A DNA stretch of 64,000 nt from positions 109,250,063 through 109,314,062 of the forward strand of contig CM058040.1 of assembly GCA_030169165.1 (NCBI GenBank), read 5' to 3'. The notes beneath the pieces were generated by a model that did not search any database, was not told the origin of the DNA, and was given only the letters and a program-made list of their open reading frames with translations. Below are positions 1-12,424 of this stretch, piece after piece. Positions within the stretch are counted from its first letter, which is position 1. Each line of letters opens with the position of its first letter. The translations under genes were made by a program, and so were the position numbers. Source of the stretch: Centaurea solstitialis. Lineage: Eukaryota; Streptophyta; Magnoliopsida; Asterales; Asteraceae.

Positions 1-1630
1 TAAAATCAGTTTGTGTCAATCATACAATGCTTCTATGAATATCATGACTTAACTAAACTACAAGTTTTAATTCATAGTTATAAAAAATAAACATCATTTG
101 GATAATTGTGGTGTCGTTTTCTTTATCTGATAACCTATTATAGTCTTGATTTAATAGTCCATGTTAAAACCGATATTTTTTTGTTTGATATTAATGTCTC
201 GGTGTAACCTGAAAGTATAAATATTTTGGTTATAATTGGTAAAATAAGTATATACCATAATTTACATTTTATAAAATATGAGTTAGAATATTATAACGCA
301 AGGTGAGTTATCTTACCAATAATTTTTTGTTTGTGTCCTTTAAACTTTATAAGTAGTTAACAATATCAAATTGTAATATCTTAAAGCCCAAAACTAGAGG
401 TTGGTCTAATAATTTAAAGTCCAACTTAAAAGTTATTGGTAACATATAACTTGAGGTTATAAGGTGCTCACAAATTCTACTATGTATCCATGTAGGATAG
501 GTTATTACACAAATATTACCATATATCAAAACAAGACCTTTAATAAAATTGTTAAAAAAAGGTATAAACATTTAAGGGTCGTTTACCAATCTATTACTAG
601 CCTATCAAGTAAGCACTTACCATAAGAGTCATTAATCTCATTTACTTTATGTGGTATTATTATCGGTCAGGAAAATGGAATTTGTAACATCGGTCCCACA
701 TCGATTGAAGAGATGAACGGAACATGCCTTACAAAAATCTGGATATCTCTCTTCGCATGATGCATTTTGGATGAAACTTAATGCCAAACATATAACATAA
801 TAAAATAGAAATATCATCATATGAGACATTCATTATTTTATCCTTACAATAGTCACGAGGTTGGTGAAATGTTGCTTGCAACTTAATTCTTGGCATATAG
901 ATGGCTTGCTACAATTCTTTGGTGAAACTTTCGTACTCATAAGCTTTCTATAAACATGAAATAATCACAAAGGATGTAACTACAAGTTATTATATTTATT
1001 ATATACTGTTTTCGGTATATGGCTTAGTTGGTAAAGAGATGGATCAATTTTATTCAAATGTGACACTTTGTTGGTCTTGGCCTTGAGTATGACCTTGCTA
1101 CTCCATTGTCTTTTGTTTGATATAATCTATATATAATAAAACAGTAACTGTGCTGTCACGTGTCGCTCTATTGTGAGCCGAAATCAACATTTTCCCACCT
1201 AAACTTGAACATAGAAACGTTTTTCACTTTCGCTTCATTTAACTCTATCTGATTGACACATGTCATTTATTTAATAAATTTAATTAAGTTATTTTAAATA
1301 CTAAAAATATATCAAGATAAGAAGAAAAAACAAGCGATTTCAAACCTTAGGCCCTCAAACACCACTTTGCAGTTTGCAATCGGGCATGCATGCGGGCTCA
1401 GCGGGATTCAAGGGATAGCATTATGCATGCCAGTGATCTGGGGAGCATACTTGGTGATCGGGGTTGGGAAACCACTCCCACCCGTTATCTCTCTCCCTCT
1501 TTCACACTCCTCTTTTTTTCCACACACACACATATATATTGGGTATTCGGGCTTGTGGGTGGTGGTACTTCTATTTTGAATTTATTATGGGTAAAGCTGA
1601 TGTGGTACTGACGTGACAACTCATATTTTG
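1..1630. other. AT-rich intergenic region, no gene seen
   Basis: No reading frame here resembles a protein I know; the frames at 347-571 and 647-829 on the minus strand are short and compositionally random. Around 1120-1150 there is a TCTATATATA-type start that resembles the 5' end of a plant Helitron, but no matching hairpin/CTRR end was found. Short CT and CA runs lie at about 1485-1540. Confidence 0.5.
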
Positions 1631-1711
1631 TGGGCTTGTGGTTTCGACTATCAAAGGGCTTAAATAATTGGGCCTTTTAAATAAATAAAAAGAGGTGAAA
1701 GTCCATGGGCC
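1631..1711 (+). promoter_or_regulatory. Cluster of site II (TGGGCY) elements upstream of the ATIC gene
   Basis: TGGGCT lies at 1631-1636, TGGGCC at 1669-1674 and TGGGCC at 1706-1711; a reverse-strand copy (AGCCCA) follows near 1726. They sit 135-220 bases before the ATIC start codon. Site II motifs are known TCP-factor targets in promoters of growth-linked and organelle-protein genes; their role here is inferred from position. Confidence 0.5.
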
Positions 1712-1847
1712 TTTTTGCATAGTCAAGCCCATTAACATTTTAAGACATCAACCAAATCGAATCCAACGGCCTAATTTAGATTTTAGAAGAGGGTAAAGTA
1801 GCTTTAGAACGCCGCTGAAAAAATTACCAAAAAACCCTCACCAAAAA

Positions 1848-4800
1848 ATGCTCAGCTTTGGTATTCCGACCACCACCGCCACCGCCACCTCCTCCACCGC
1901 CGTACTCCTCCGTGCATCTCCGGCGACTTACTCTCACATTCCGTCCACCGTCTCTCCGTTGTTCGATTCTCACAGAACTAGCAATTGCTCCTCTCTGCAG
2001 GTTTTTTTTTCTTCACTTTTTTAAGTTTATCTGGTTGAATTTGTTACTTGTAACTGAGAAAAAGCTGTTTTTGATGGATTCAGATTTTAAGTTTTTCATC
2101 GCGATTGAGTTGTTATCGGAGCAAGGCGACGGCGGAAGCTGCGGAATCCATGGCTGGCTCTATCGCTTCTCCTTCTGGTATTGATTACCTAAATTTTACT
2201 TTGATTAGTGTTGCAATGGAATTAGGTTTAGTAACTACTAACTATTATAATAAATAAGCTAGCTGATAAGCTAACGTATAAGCTAGTACATGTTTGGATG
2301 GACCATAAGCCAGCTTATAAGCTAGCTTATTGATACACTAGTATTGAAACGCTAGTTGGAGCAGCGTTTCAGGAGCTTTTTGTAGCTTTTTCCAGTTATA
2401 TCTTATTAATATTAACTATTATATTCCAGAATATCCTTTTTGGTCATTTTACATATTCAAACATAATTTATTCATAAGCTTGCTTATCAGCTAGTTTGCC
2501 AAACACAACCTTACACTTGAGTTTCAGTAGTGTAATAGTTTTTTTCTTTTTTAATTGGCAATGATAGACTCCCACTGAATGCGAATTAGTCGATGAAGTA
2601 GTCTCCTTTATGTTGAATTCGGGTAGGATTGAATGTCAAGTTGCAAGTAAACTTGCAATGCATAAGTTCTTCGAGCTTTCCGCATCGGCTGATGGCATGA
2701 GAGAATCCTTGGGAACCATACAGAGAATTAAAGTTTACGACTTTGCTGTGTTTACTTAATTCAAGTGTCTGCTCTTTTTTCAGGAAGCAAGCAGGCGTTA
2801 ATTTCATTATCAGACAAGAAGGATTTGGATATTCTTGGCACTGGACTTCAAGAACTGGGGTGAAATACTACTCATACTTGTTACACTTTTTATGATGATT
2901 ATTATTATGTTTGCTACTTGTTGTATTTGAAATTGTTTTGATACTTATGGGCGTAATATTTTTGGATGCGTTTTGCATTGAAACTGTAGCTCTCAAAGTG
3001 TTGATGTATGTTGCTCACATAATCATGTGTCACTATTAAGTTAAAAACTTTAGATACCAACAGTTGTTGACTCAACTTCCATAAAGCCTTCTTTTTTTGA
3101 AGTTCACAGTTGTGAAGTCTGTGACTTGACTTGAACATGCAGATACACAATTGTGTCGACTGGAGGAACAGCATCCGCTCTGGAGAAAGCTGGAGTTCCT
3201 GTAACGAAAGTAGAGGAGCTTACTCAGTTCCCTGAAATGGTAACAATTCACTAAAGCATAAGAAATATATCTTTCATTTGTTTGTTTGTGTTTTAAATCT
3301 AATAGTAATCGCCTTTACCTTTTTTTGCAGCTTGATGGTCGTGTAAAAACTTTACATCCTAATATACACGGAGGTATTCTTGCCAGAAGAGACCAAAGCC
3401 ATCACCTGGAAGCTCTAGACAAGCACAACATCAGTAAGTTACATAATCTATGTTCCCTGAGGAATTATCCCAAAATGTGTAGATCTATATTCAACTGGCA
3501 AGTGATTTTTTAAAATCGCTTCTATTGTAGGTACATTTGAACTGGTGGTGGTAAATTTATATCCCTTCTATGCAAAGGTTACTTCAACCAATGGAGTTAC
3601 ATTTGATGATGGAATCGAGAACATCGATATCGGTGGGCCTACAATGATAAGAGCTGCAGCAAAGGTTGTTACAGCTGGTGGCTTAGAGCACACTATCGAT
3701 ACATATTACTTTCTGAATCTTGATGACCCATCTTCGATGATATTTACTGCTTAGTGGCAACGTGATTGAAGATTACTTACTGTTTTTGTTATGTCCATCT
3801 TATACCATCATTCTCTTTGAACAGAATCACAAAGATGTCTTGGTTGTCGTTGATTCGCAAGACTACCCTATGGTTCTGGAGTTTCTTAAAGGAAACAAGG
3901 ATGACCAACAATTTAGAAGAAAGCTGGCCTGGAAAGCTTTCCAACATGTTGCTTCTTACGATTCTGCTGTTTCTGAGTGGTTGTGGAAGCAGACTGAAGG
4001 AGGTACTTTTATTATTATTTAGTTTTCTATTTGTTTGATTTAGTGGATATTTTAAATTAAAGCAGAGAAGGTCGTTATCTGTCATATGGACTGTATGTGA
4101 ATTGAAGGTATATATTAATAATGTATTATGATGCAAAATCCCTAGATTTAAATTGTCCCTTTGATGTCTTCCGGTGTTAAAGATATAGAGATTGAAAACT
4201 TTTGGAAGGTTGGAGTTGTTAATATGCCATTAAAAAGCTATACATTTTAGTATAGTAATTTGACTAATCTGTTAATTACCTTTTGTGGTACAATATGAAA
4301 ACTTACTGTTTCCCTACTTTGTTCTGGAAGATGAATTTCCACCGAACTTTACTGTGCCGCTTTCTCTCAAGAGTTCACTTCGTTACGGTGAAAATCCTCA
4401 CCAGAAGGCTGCATTTTACACCGACAGCAGCTTGTCTGAGGTTAATGGTGGTGGTATTGCAACAGCTATTCAACACCATGGGAAGGTGAGAGACTTTTCG
4501 TTGTTGCTTATGTCTATTTTTACGTCCACACATTCCATTTAAAATTTCTTGGAGAATTAGTATTCTCACCCACAACTTTTATCCAATGATATCGAGTTTA
4601 TGACTTCTGGGATGATCAAATTTGATATTACAGTTCGATTTTTTTTTTGAAAAACTATGGACATGTATGCTAAACTTGTGATGGAATTAGTTGATATGCT
4701 GAATGATAAAAAGAATAACTCATCCAATTATTTTTATCGTTCATTTGGATTAAAACATGTTATACTCGTTGAACGTTTTCCTACGATGGTATTCCATACA

Positions 4801-6713
4801 CACCGATTCTTCTATTTTTTGTAAAACGGTAAATTTTGCAGTGATTAAATAAAATATATCTGGTAACCACTATTGCATTTTTTTTTGGCACAGGAGATGT
4901 CATATAACAATTATTTGGACGCTGACGCAGCTTGGAACTGCGTTTGTGAGTTTGATAAGCCTACTTGTGTTGTTGTAAAGCATACGAACCCTTGTGGGGT
5001 AGCTTCACGTGATGATCTAATTGAAGCATATAGGTTAGCCGTAAAAGGAGATCCAGTGAGTGCATTTGGTGGTATAGTAGCCTTCAACAGAGAAGTTGAT
5101 GAGGTTGGTTCAATTTCTGTCTACCCGATAACTTTTTTATTATTTCATATTTTGATTTCATCAACTGATTTAGTAAGTAGCAAGGAATGACAGTTCCGGA
5201 TGCCGTATAATTTCAGAACTCGAAAATAGGCACACACTTTGAAAGTCGACATTTATCTTGGGGACAAACTAATATAGAAATGTATAACTTATTTTGGGAT
5301 GAAAGGAGTAAAATTTTATATTTTTATAGAAATTGTGCAAGTTATGAAACTATGACCTTGTTTTATAGGCTCTTGCTAGAGATATCCGAGAATTCAGAAG
5401 CCCAACAGACGGTGAAACCCGAATGTTCTACGAGATTGTCGTTGCTCCCAGCTACAGCGAAAAGGGTCTTGAGATCCTTCGTGGAAAGTCGAAGACTTTA
5501 AGAATTCTTGAAGCAAAGAAAAATAGCAGAGGAAAGCTCTCACTCAGACAAGTAGGTGGTGGTTGGTTAGCTCAGGATTCAGACGATCTGACACCAGAAG
5601 AAATTAAATATGATGTAGTTTCTAAGAAAGCTCCCGAAGAGAGTGAGCTTAATGATGCCAAATTTGCATGGTTGTGTGTGAAGCACGTGAAGAGCAACGC
5701 CATTGTGATTGCAAAGGTTCGTTTTCGTTGCAAGTGGTGTGTATTTGTATTTTGTAATAATGTTCTAATATTGGCTTATTTTGTGGCAGAATAATTGTAT
5801 GTTAGGCATGGGAAGTGGGCAACCGAATCGTTTGGAGAGTATGAGAATAGCTATGAGGAAAGCCGGGGATGAGGTTAAAGGAGCCGCTTTGGCTAGTGAC
5901 GCTTTCTTCCCATTCGGTAATATACTAACGAGTTTTACTTTAACTGTTTAAATAATTCGTTTTTTACGGCCACTAAAACGATGTTTATAAGCCCTTTTTT
6001 AACCAAAGGAAATGTTGGAGTTGCACATCAGCTAGACTTTGACTTCTGCATAGATGTTGGAACCTCTATTTCGTTCACTCGAGACCTTTTAGAGAGTAAT
6101 CATGATATGGTTCACATACACACACACATACATGCATAGGCGATCGATCGTGTGAAGTTTTTTTTTTTATAGAAAAAGAATGTGAAGTTGAGTTTAATGT
6201 GAGAAGTGTGGGAAGTGGATCTGAACCGTTAATCACTTTTAATTTCATGCCCACAAATGAGGGTTGGGTTTTGGTAGAAATGCCAAATTTGGTGAGAAGT
6301 GGTCATCAACCATTGGATGAGAAATGGACGAACATTAGGATGAGATGCACGGAGAAAAGATGGCACTGGATCAATTCCCTTTTAAGCCGCAATTCATGGG
6401 AGGGTATTTGATTAAAACGGTTTTAGAAGTATCTCTCACCAAAAATAGCACTTCTTATATGATCCCATGCCCGCATACGATATTACATCGATGCACCAAA
6501 AATGATCACGAAATATAAAAACTGTTTTACAGACACTTTATGACGTGTTTTGTTTTAACAGCATGGAAAGATGCGGTAGAGGAAGCATGTGAAAGCGGGA
6601 TCGGTGTTATTGCCGAGCCCGGGGGAAGCATAAGAGACGGTGACGCAATCGACTGCTGTAACAAATACAATGTTTCGCTCGTCTTCACGGGCGTGAGGCA
6701 TTTCCGACACTGA
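1848..6713 (+). CDS. Bifunctional AICAR formyltransferase / IMP cyclohydrolase (ATIC/PurH), plastid-type, 12 exons
   Basis: Catalyses the last two steps of de novo IMP synthesis: formyl transfer from 10-formyl-THF to AICAR, then ring closure. Exons: 1848-2000, 2084-2177, 2784-2859, 3143-3239, 3331-3433, 3531-3664, 3825-4002, 4331-4485, 4894-5103, 5369-5716, 5790-5916, 6562-6713. They sum to 1827 bases (608 residues) and every intron has GT...AG borders. Residues 1 to about 75 are rich in Ser, Thr, Ala and Arg and look like a chloroplast transit peptide. The cyclohydrolase half follows (SDKKDLDILGTGLQELGY, STGGTASALEKAG, LHPNIHGGILARR). The transformylase half carries YGENPHQKAAFY and the catalytic KHTNPCG (K359, H360), and the protein ends in VFTGVRHFRH as the family does. 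The start is the first ATG of exon 1. Intron 11 holds a repeat shared with a RADA intron, and intron 2 a MITE. Identification is by recognition of family motifs. Confidence 0.95.
2255..2515. repeat. MITE of the GCTAGCTTAT family in ATIC intron 2
   Basis: The segment starts with repeated AAGCTAGCTGATAAGCTA-like blocks and ends TAGTTTGCCAAACACAACC, with the family's ATCCAAACATG-like and TTTTGGTCATTTTAC blocks in between. The same blocks recur at about 13125, 17055, 44341, 53172, 59004 and 60593. It lies fully within an intron and does not touch splice sites. Confidence 0.75.
6143..6405. repeat. Interspersed repeat in ATIC intron 11 (GTGTGAAGTTGAGTTTAA family)
   Basis: The block beginning near GATCGTGTGAAG and including GTGGATCTGAACCGTTAATC is closely matched at 56490-56665 in a RADA intron. 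The second half (CATCAACCATTGGATGAGAA) also appears, inverted, at 47330-47425. It has no coding potential that I recognise; the 70-codon open frame here is a by-product of the repeat. Confidence 0.7.
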
Positions 6714-7132
6714 GTATCAAAAAAGCTCTGATAAATTGTGTAATTTATTTATCATAAAGCTTTTGGTAATTTTGAAAATGTTTCAAGAGCTGTTGTAAGC
6801 TCCATGACCTGATGTACCATAATCTGGAGTTTCTTAATCTAAATATCTAATAACTTCCCTTTTTACCCCTTTTCATTTCTTAACTAATCCTTAAATCCAT
6901 TTTTAAAATTTGGTTATTGGTTTTTATAATTATTTATCTACGAACGGATGACATTAAATTTTTACAGAAATAACTTGAAATAAAGTGTTATATTGAATTT
7001 AGTGTGTTAATACCACCATGTTTGCATTTTTATATTGGAAATACGTTCGAGTAAAATACGATTTCAATAATACTTGTTGCATATTACATTATTGATGTTC
7101 TAAAAATCAGAAATATCTTTCATTAAAAAAAG
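6714..7132. other. ATIC 3' flank
   Basis: A typical AT-rich plant 3' region following the TGA at 6711-6713, with several AATTTATTTATC-like near-AATAAA stretches at 6740-6765. Nothing else is recognisable. Confidence 0.4.
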
Positions 7133-8268
7133 GGTTAATTACATGGGTGTGTATCGAACTTGTCACGTTTTTTCATTGAATGTATCCAACTTTTAAATTG
7201 CCATTGTATGTATCGAACTTGCTAAACTTTGCCATTGTATATATCCGGTTACCTGCTAAGAAGGTAACGGTTAAAAATGCCACATGGGATGCCACATAGG
7301 TTCAAAGATTGAGTAAATTACAATTTTCGTCCCTGTAAGTTACTGATTAGGTTCAAGGACCTGTTTTGAGCAAATTACAAATTTAGTTTTACCAACCACC
7401 ACCACCTATACCACCACCACCACTGCCACCACCAGCACCACCACCATCCACCACACCACCGCCAGCACCAGCACCACCCTCCACACCACCACCAGCACCA
7501 CCACCATTCCTCCATACCACCACCAGCACCACCCTCCACACCACCATCAGCACCACCACCACCCTCCACACCACCAGCACCGTCGCTGCCTCCAAACCAC
7601 CACCACCACACCGCCCTTCAAACCACACCACCACAGCTACCATCTCCGCCACCAAAGCTTTTAGTCCCAAACCCTAAATCGATTTAGATTTGCAGAAACC
7701 ACCATAACACCATCGATTTCAGATTTCGATTTCAGATTTCAGATTTGAAGAGACGTTGCCGGTTGGTGGTGGTAGCGATTTTGAACATAGAGAGAAAGAG
7801 AGATGGAAGAGACGTCGCCGGTGGTGGTTGCGATTTTGGGTGGTGGTGGTCGCGATTTTGGCGGAGATTTGCAGAAACCACCATCTCGATTTAAGATTTG
7901 CAGAAACCCTAAGTCGAGAGATAGAAGAGACGTCGCCGGTGGTGGTTGTGATTTTGGGTGGTGGTGGTCGCGATTTTGGCCGAGACGTCGCCGGAGACGG
8001 GGAAGAAGATGGGTTAAGTACAAACTTAACCCTTCTACTTTCATTTTTGTTAAAGAAAAGTTCAGGGACCAAATTTGTAGTTTACTCATTTTGAAAATAA
8101 AAAAAAGAAATTCCACGTCAGATATAACTTGATACGTCAACATTTTTGTAGGTAACATACATACAATGGCAAAGTTTAGCAAGTTTGATACATACAATGA
8201 CAATTTTAAAAGTTGGATACATACAATGAAAAAACGTGACAAGTTCGAAAAAACCTATGTACCTAAGA
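7133..8268. mobile_element. Foldback element with about 125-bp terminal inverted repeats, non-autonomous
   Basis: The left arm (7133-7255) contains CGAACTTGTCACGTTTTTTC and repeated CATTGTATGTATC blocks. The right arm (8135-8268) contains their reverse complements, ending CCTATGTACC. Between them lie a CCA-rich block (7385-7625) and direct repeats of GAAGAGACGTCGCCGGTGGT (about 7802, 7927 and a shorter third near 7985). Long open frames in this segment are low-complexity artefacts of the CCA repeats. No transposase is visible. Confidence 0.75.
7385..7625. repeat. CCA/CCACCAGCA low-complexity tract
   Basis: An imperfect trinucleotide-based array of CCACCA and AGCACC units. It makes long but meaningless open frames on both strands (Gly/Trp/Val or Pro/Thr repeats). 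Confidence 0.8.
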
Positions 8269-8596
8269 CCATCCGCAACGGGATCGGCTTGACTCTCGGT
8301 TTGGGTGTTTTGCCGATCAGTATCATCGGCAACACCGCCAAGGCCAATCGACAAGGGAGTCTTTCGGTGTGTGCTTGCCGATTGCGAAGACCACCCACCC
8401 CCTCACGGCCTCACCCCCCTCTCGCTCTTCTTTCTCTCTATCTCTCTCTCTTCTTTTTTTTTTCTTTTTTATTAATTATTTAGATTGAGTTGATTGTGGA
8501 TGGATTGTGTTAGATTAGGTTGGTTTGGATAAGATAGTGGAAAGCTGATGTTGCGATTGGCAAGATTGGCAAGGGAGTCTACGGATGTGAATGGTC
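8267..8596. mobile_element. MITE with GACCATCCGCA-type ends and TAA target duplication
   Basis: Left end TAA|GACCATCCGCAACGG (TAA 8264-8266), right end GTGAATGGTC|TAA (TAA 8597-8599). The 3-base TAA duplication is typical of PIF/Harbinger-type MITEs. It abuts the right arm of the preceding foldback element. The interior includes a CT-rich run at 8415-8470. Confidence 0.6.
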
Positions 8597-8599
8597 TAA

Positions 8600-10030
8600 T
8601 GTTCTATTGTTCTAAAAAGCCCCTAATAGAACGTTAGGTAATCGCGATCTAATTGAGTGACCATCAAGTGCTCGAAATGAGCGAAGCCCGAGCTTAGTAG
8701 GGCTCAGACTTGGCTTGTTTACACCTCTAAACATCAATAGAGTTCAATGTTTATTTTGTATTTAAATATATTCGATGTTTATTTTACATTTAAACATGCT
8801 TATGGTAGTATTATGAAGTTTAAAGATTCATTTTCAAAAAGTTATACATATTAAATAAAATTCATTTTCAAAAAGTTAATACATATTTCAAAAATAATAT
8901 GTCAACCGTAAGATTTTAGACTATTAAAGAATGTGAATAATTAACCAATGACCCTATTAATTAAATAAAATTAAAGCAGGTCCACACGACCACACCTCTA
9001 TAAACTTCCAACACGTGAATCAATATCTAAGATTTTCTAAATATAAAATTCAATCAAATAATTCCAAATTTCTATTTTTGGGACAAATACAAAATAAAAA
9101 TAATTGTTTAAACATTATAATTGATGATCAAATATAGGACTTGTGGATTTGATCTCGTCTCCTCCATTATTTAATCATATTCTCATTTAACATTATTTGT
9201 TATAATTTTGGAAAGATAGTGAATGACATTCCTGTCTACCCGGGTTCGATTTATGGGGTAAGCGTGTGATTATACTCTGACCATGGGTCGACTTTCGTGT
9301 CGGTTCATAGTCGTTGAGGATTAGTCGGGTGTACGTATGGATCCTAATACTTCTTTGACTTCGTACCTAGACATGTGCTAGAGTTTTTTGTTATATAACT
9401 TACCTATGGACAACAATTTTTATTATAGTAAAGAAAGTGATGGAGATGTTTTAAAAACCCATACTTTTTGCTTATAATAATATTAAGTTAGATACATTTT
9501 CAATTAGGAAATGGACGATGTGAATTTGCCTAAATATATAACAAAATTCATGTTTGAATCTCTTTGCTTTGCCTTATTAAAAAATTGCTTATTGCTTTTT
9601 CAAGAAGTCATAAGCATTTTATTCAGACATCTTAAAACAACTTATTGCTTTCTCATAGACCTAATAATTATAAGCACCTTCAAATAAGCACCCCAAAGAT
9701 CCAAACACCCCTTAGTATGGCCAATAATTAATTCTTTATTCAAATAAAAAATAATTGAAAATTATGATATTACAATACGACAAATTTACGACGAGTTGAT
9801 AATTTGTAACATATTTATAAGGAATATAAACGTGTGAACCTTTTCTTAAAGAATTAAAGGATGTTCATATTCATAAAAAATATAGACATGTTACTCACTA
9901 AGGTTGTTGTATTTATGAGCCATGACGAATAACATTTTCATATTCATCATGAATGTGTTATTCACGATTAATAATTTATCTTGAAGAATAAAATATGATA
10001 TAGTACGAGCAATTCTTCTGTCCTTTTACA
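8600..10030. other. AT-rich intergenic region, possible SINE remnant near 9220-9400
   Basis: No gene is seen. At 9240-9250 the block CCCGGGTTCGATTTATGG resembles a pol III B box, followed by a moderately GC-rich stretch to about 9370. This may be a truncated tRNA-derived SINE, but no A box or target duplication was found. Confidence 0.3.
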
Positions 10031-10304
10031 AAAATAATTTACGTTCTCTTTATCATTAAAAAAACATATCATCAACCGGTTGAAATCAATAATAATTCGA
10101 ATTTTTAATCCGATAACTAATCATGACAATAATTCAATTGTTTATTACACATGCAATAATAAACTAGGGTTAAATTGTATACCAACTTCTTGACTTTCGA
10201 CCAGCCTTATTTCCACACATTTTAGAACTTGAACCATCAATTAACCCAAGTGATTTCTCACTAGTTTAGCTTAACAGATAAAAAGATGAATATTTTTTCA
10301 AAAA

Positions 10305-10442
10305 TTAACTGATATAATACATTGCATCTGACAATTTAGATATATGATCATTGGCTCGCCCCCAAGCAAGTCGCTCCATTGATCGCGCATATTACCTCGA
10401 ATTCCCACTCTCTTCCATTGCTTTCCTTGTCGCTTCTTTGTA
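10305..10442 (-). pseudogene. Acid phosphatase exon 3 relic (fourth copy of the cluster)
   Basis: On the minus strand this matches exon 3 of the two intact genes at 12425-13972 and 15562-17930: Lys/Glu-rich start, DQWSDLLG region, ending at a TAA at 10305-10307. Homology continues into the 3' flank down to about 10040 (CAATTGTTTATTACA block) and into the start of intron 2 up to about 10560. The frame is broken by a small deletion shortly after the GluGluSer codons, giving an early stop, and the GDQ motif is altered. Exons 1 and 2 are absent nearby, so this is a dead, truncated duplicate. Confidence 0.8.
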
Positions 10443-10559
10443 CGTATAAAACCTTTTTAGATCTTTTATGAAAGAAAACCCTTAAAGTTTATAACAGTTC
10501 CAACATTATACAAAGTTTGATGGTCCATGTATTATGATGTATATGCCTTCACCGCACAA

Positions 10560-11510
10560 GGGGTGACACCTTTCGAATTATATTTTTGTATTCTGTTTTA
10601 TTATAAAATAATAAGTAAATTATGATTTCGTCCTTATGATTCGTTACAGATTGCGACTTTCGTCTCAATAATTTAGAAATTGCAGTTTACTATTCTCGTC
10701 CTTATGACTTTTACATTGTCGTTGTTACAGTATATGTAGTTTACATTTCTTTACTATTTTGGCATTTAAAAGTTGAAATTAGCTCAGGGATGAAAATAGA
10801 AATAAATCACGAATACAAAAATAATAGTTTTTAAATTGTACAAACGAAAATCGAAATTGATAACTAAAATCACAATTTAAATTACATTTAAACCATAGTC
10901 TTTTTTTTTTTTTTTGTCTTCTTTTAAATAAATGGTATGGGTGGATGGCTTCTTTTGAAATCTGTAAAATCATTTGCGGTATAGATACGTTTATCCTTTG
11001 GGTATTATTGGATGAATTATTATCATATCGGTTATATATCCATACCGAATGGATATCGTATATTTAATTGATTATTATAAGTTTAAATCCATCAAAAAAA
11101 TAAAAAAGTCTTTTCAATCAAACAAAACATTTAAAGAATCTTTCAAAAATAACCAAAAAAACTTTAAAAAGGATCATCTAAATAGTAGGATTTGGCTATA
11201 AAACACACCATCAAAAAATCAAAAAGTCTTTTATATCAAACAAAACATTTAGAGAATCTTCTAAAAATAACCAAAAAAAAAAGATCATCTAAACAGTAGA
11301 ATTTGGCTATAAAACACAAGATACATTATTTAAATTGAATACTACTGAATCACATATTATTAAATTGAATGCACCAGATCAACTCCCTATCAAACGCAAT
11401 TCATGGGACGAGTTTAAAATTAAAAGTGATCAATGATTCAGCTTCCTTCCTACCTTCAAGAATATGGACGTGTTATTCATCATTTTGTATTATACGTGAA
11501 TAGCTCATCT
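10560..11510. other. AT-rich spacer with degenerate inverted-repeat segments
   Basis: About 10612-10880 carries AGTAAATTATGATTTCGTCC and complementary blocks like the foldback family seen cleanly at 41456-41722. No gene is recognised. Confidence 0.4.
11091..11319. repeat. Two-copy tandem duplication, about 115 bp per unit
   Basis: Unit 1 (11091-11209) and unit 2 (11210-11319) both run from ATCAAAAAA through AAACAAAACATTTA and AATAACCAAAAAA to TTTGGCTATAAAACACA. They differ by scattered substitutions and a deletion in unit 2. Confidence 0.8.
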
Positions 11511-11513
11511 CTA

Positions 11514-12137
11514 GGGGTGTGTTTGGTACACTGGAAATATTAGAACATGCAAGAACAAGGAACATTGTTTTATGTTTGGCAAGACTTTTATGTAGAATAG
11601 ATAAGAACAAAAGTAGAACAAACTTGTTCCACCTCCATCTATGGAACAAGCTTAAACAAGGTGGAACAACTCATGTTTTACTAATATGAGTACAAACTAA
11701 AACATATTTCTCTTGTAAAACATCAAATACACATTCCTACTTACATTTTATTCGTTTTTTAAATTTGAGTTATTGTACTTTATAGCTTTTGAACTTCCAC
11801 TTTACTGTTTTAGAAAATATTATTTGTATTAAATTACTCTATTTTGGTTAATTTATGTAATTTATTATATGTTAATGATAAAAAGTTATATAGAAAAAAT
11901 ATAAAATAAAAATTGGAACTAATTAAAACATTCTAATTTTATAGTTTGTTATAATTTTTTTCATTTTATTATAAGTTAATCAATTACATAATTAATTAAA
12001 ATATATAAACAACTCATTAGAGGTAAGTTGGTCATTTTATCTGTTATGTCCAGTTTTGTCTTACCAAATGCTAAACAACTATTCTGTCTTGTTCTATCAT
12101 GTTCCGTTTCCTCATATCTGGATACTAAATGCACCTT
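11514..12137. mobile_element. MITE with GGGTGTGTTTGGTACACTGG end
   Basis: The left end is GGGGTGTGTTTGGTACACTGG. The right side holds the complementary GTCTTGTTCTATCATGTTC and a degenerate GGATACTAAATGCACC end. A second member with clearer ends is at 40637-41004. The family resembles hAT-like MITEs; the assignment is tentative. Confidence 0.5.
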
Positions 12138-12424
12138 GGAAGAAATTGTGGTGCATTGTCTACCGTTCTCGAGTTCATGGTCAAATACACGGTTTTTTAT
12201 TTTATTTAACAACCTCTTCAAATCAATAATAAATCGAACTTTTAATCCCATAATCATGATACGAGTTCAATTGTTTATTACAAATGCAACAATAAAACAC
12301 CAACTTCTTGACTTTAGACCAGCCTTATTTCCACATCTTTTGGAACTTAGAACCACCAATTCCAACCCATGTGGTGTTTTACTGGTTTAACCTAACAGGT
12401 TAAAAAGTGGACATTTTTTCAAAA

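Noticed and set aside
647..829. Small secreted-protein-like frame on the minus strand
   Set aside because: It has a hydrophobic start and several cysteines, but no promoter context, splice evidence or known cysteine pattern; probably chance.
1128..1330. Second Helitron at the left edge
   Set aside because: Only a TCTATATATA-like start was seen; no hairpin plus CTRR end was found.
7375..8483. Several long Gly/Trp/Val- or Pro-rich open frames on both strands
   Set aside because: They arise from the CCA-type low-complexity tract and direct repeats inside a foldback element; no protein family is recognisable.
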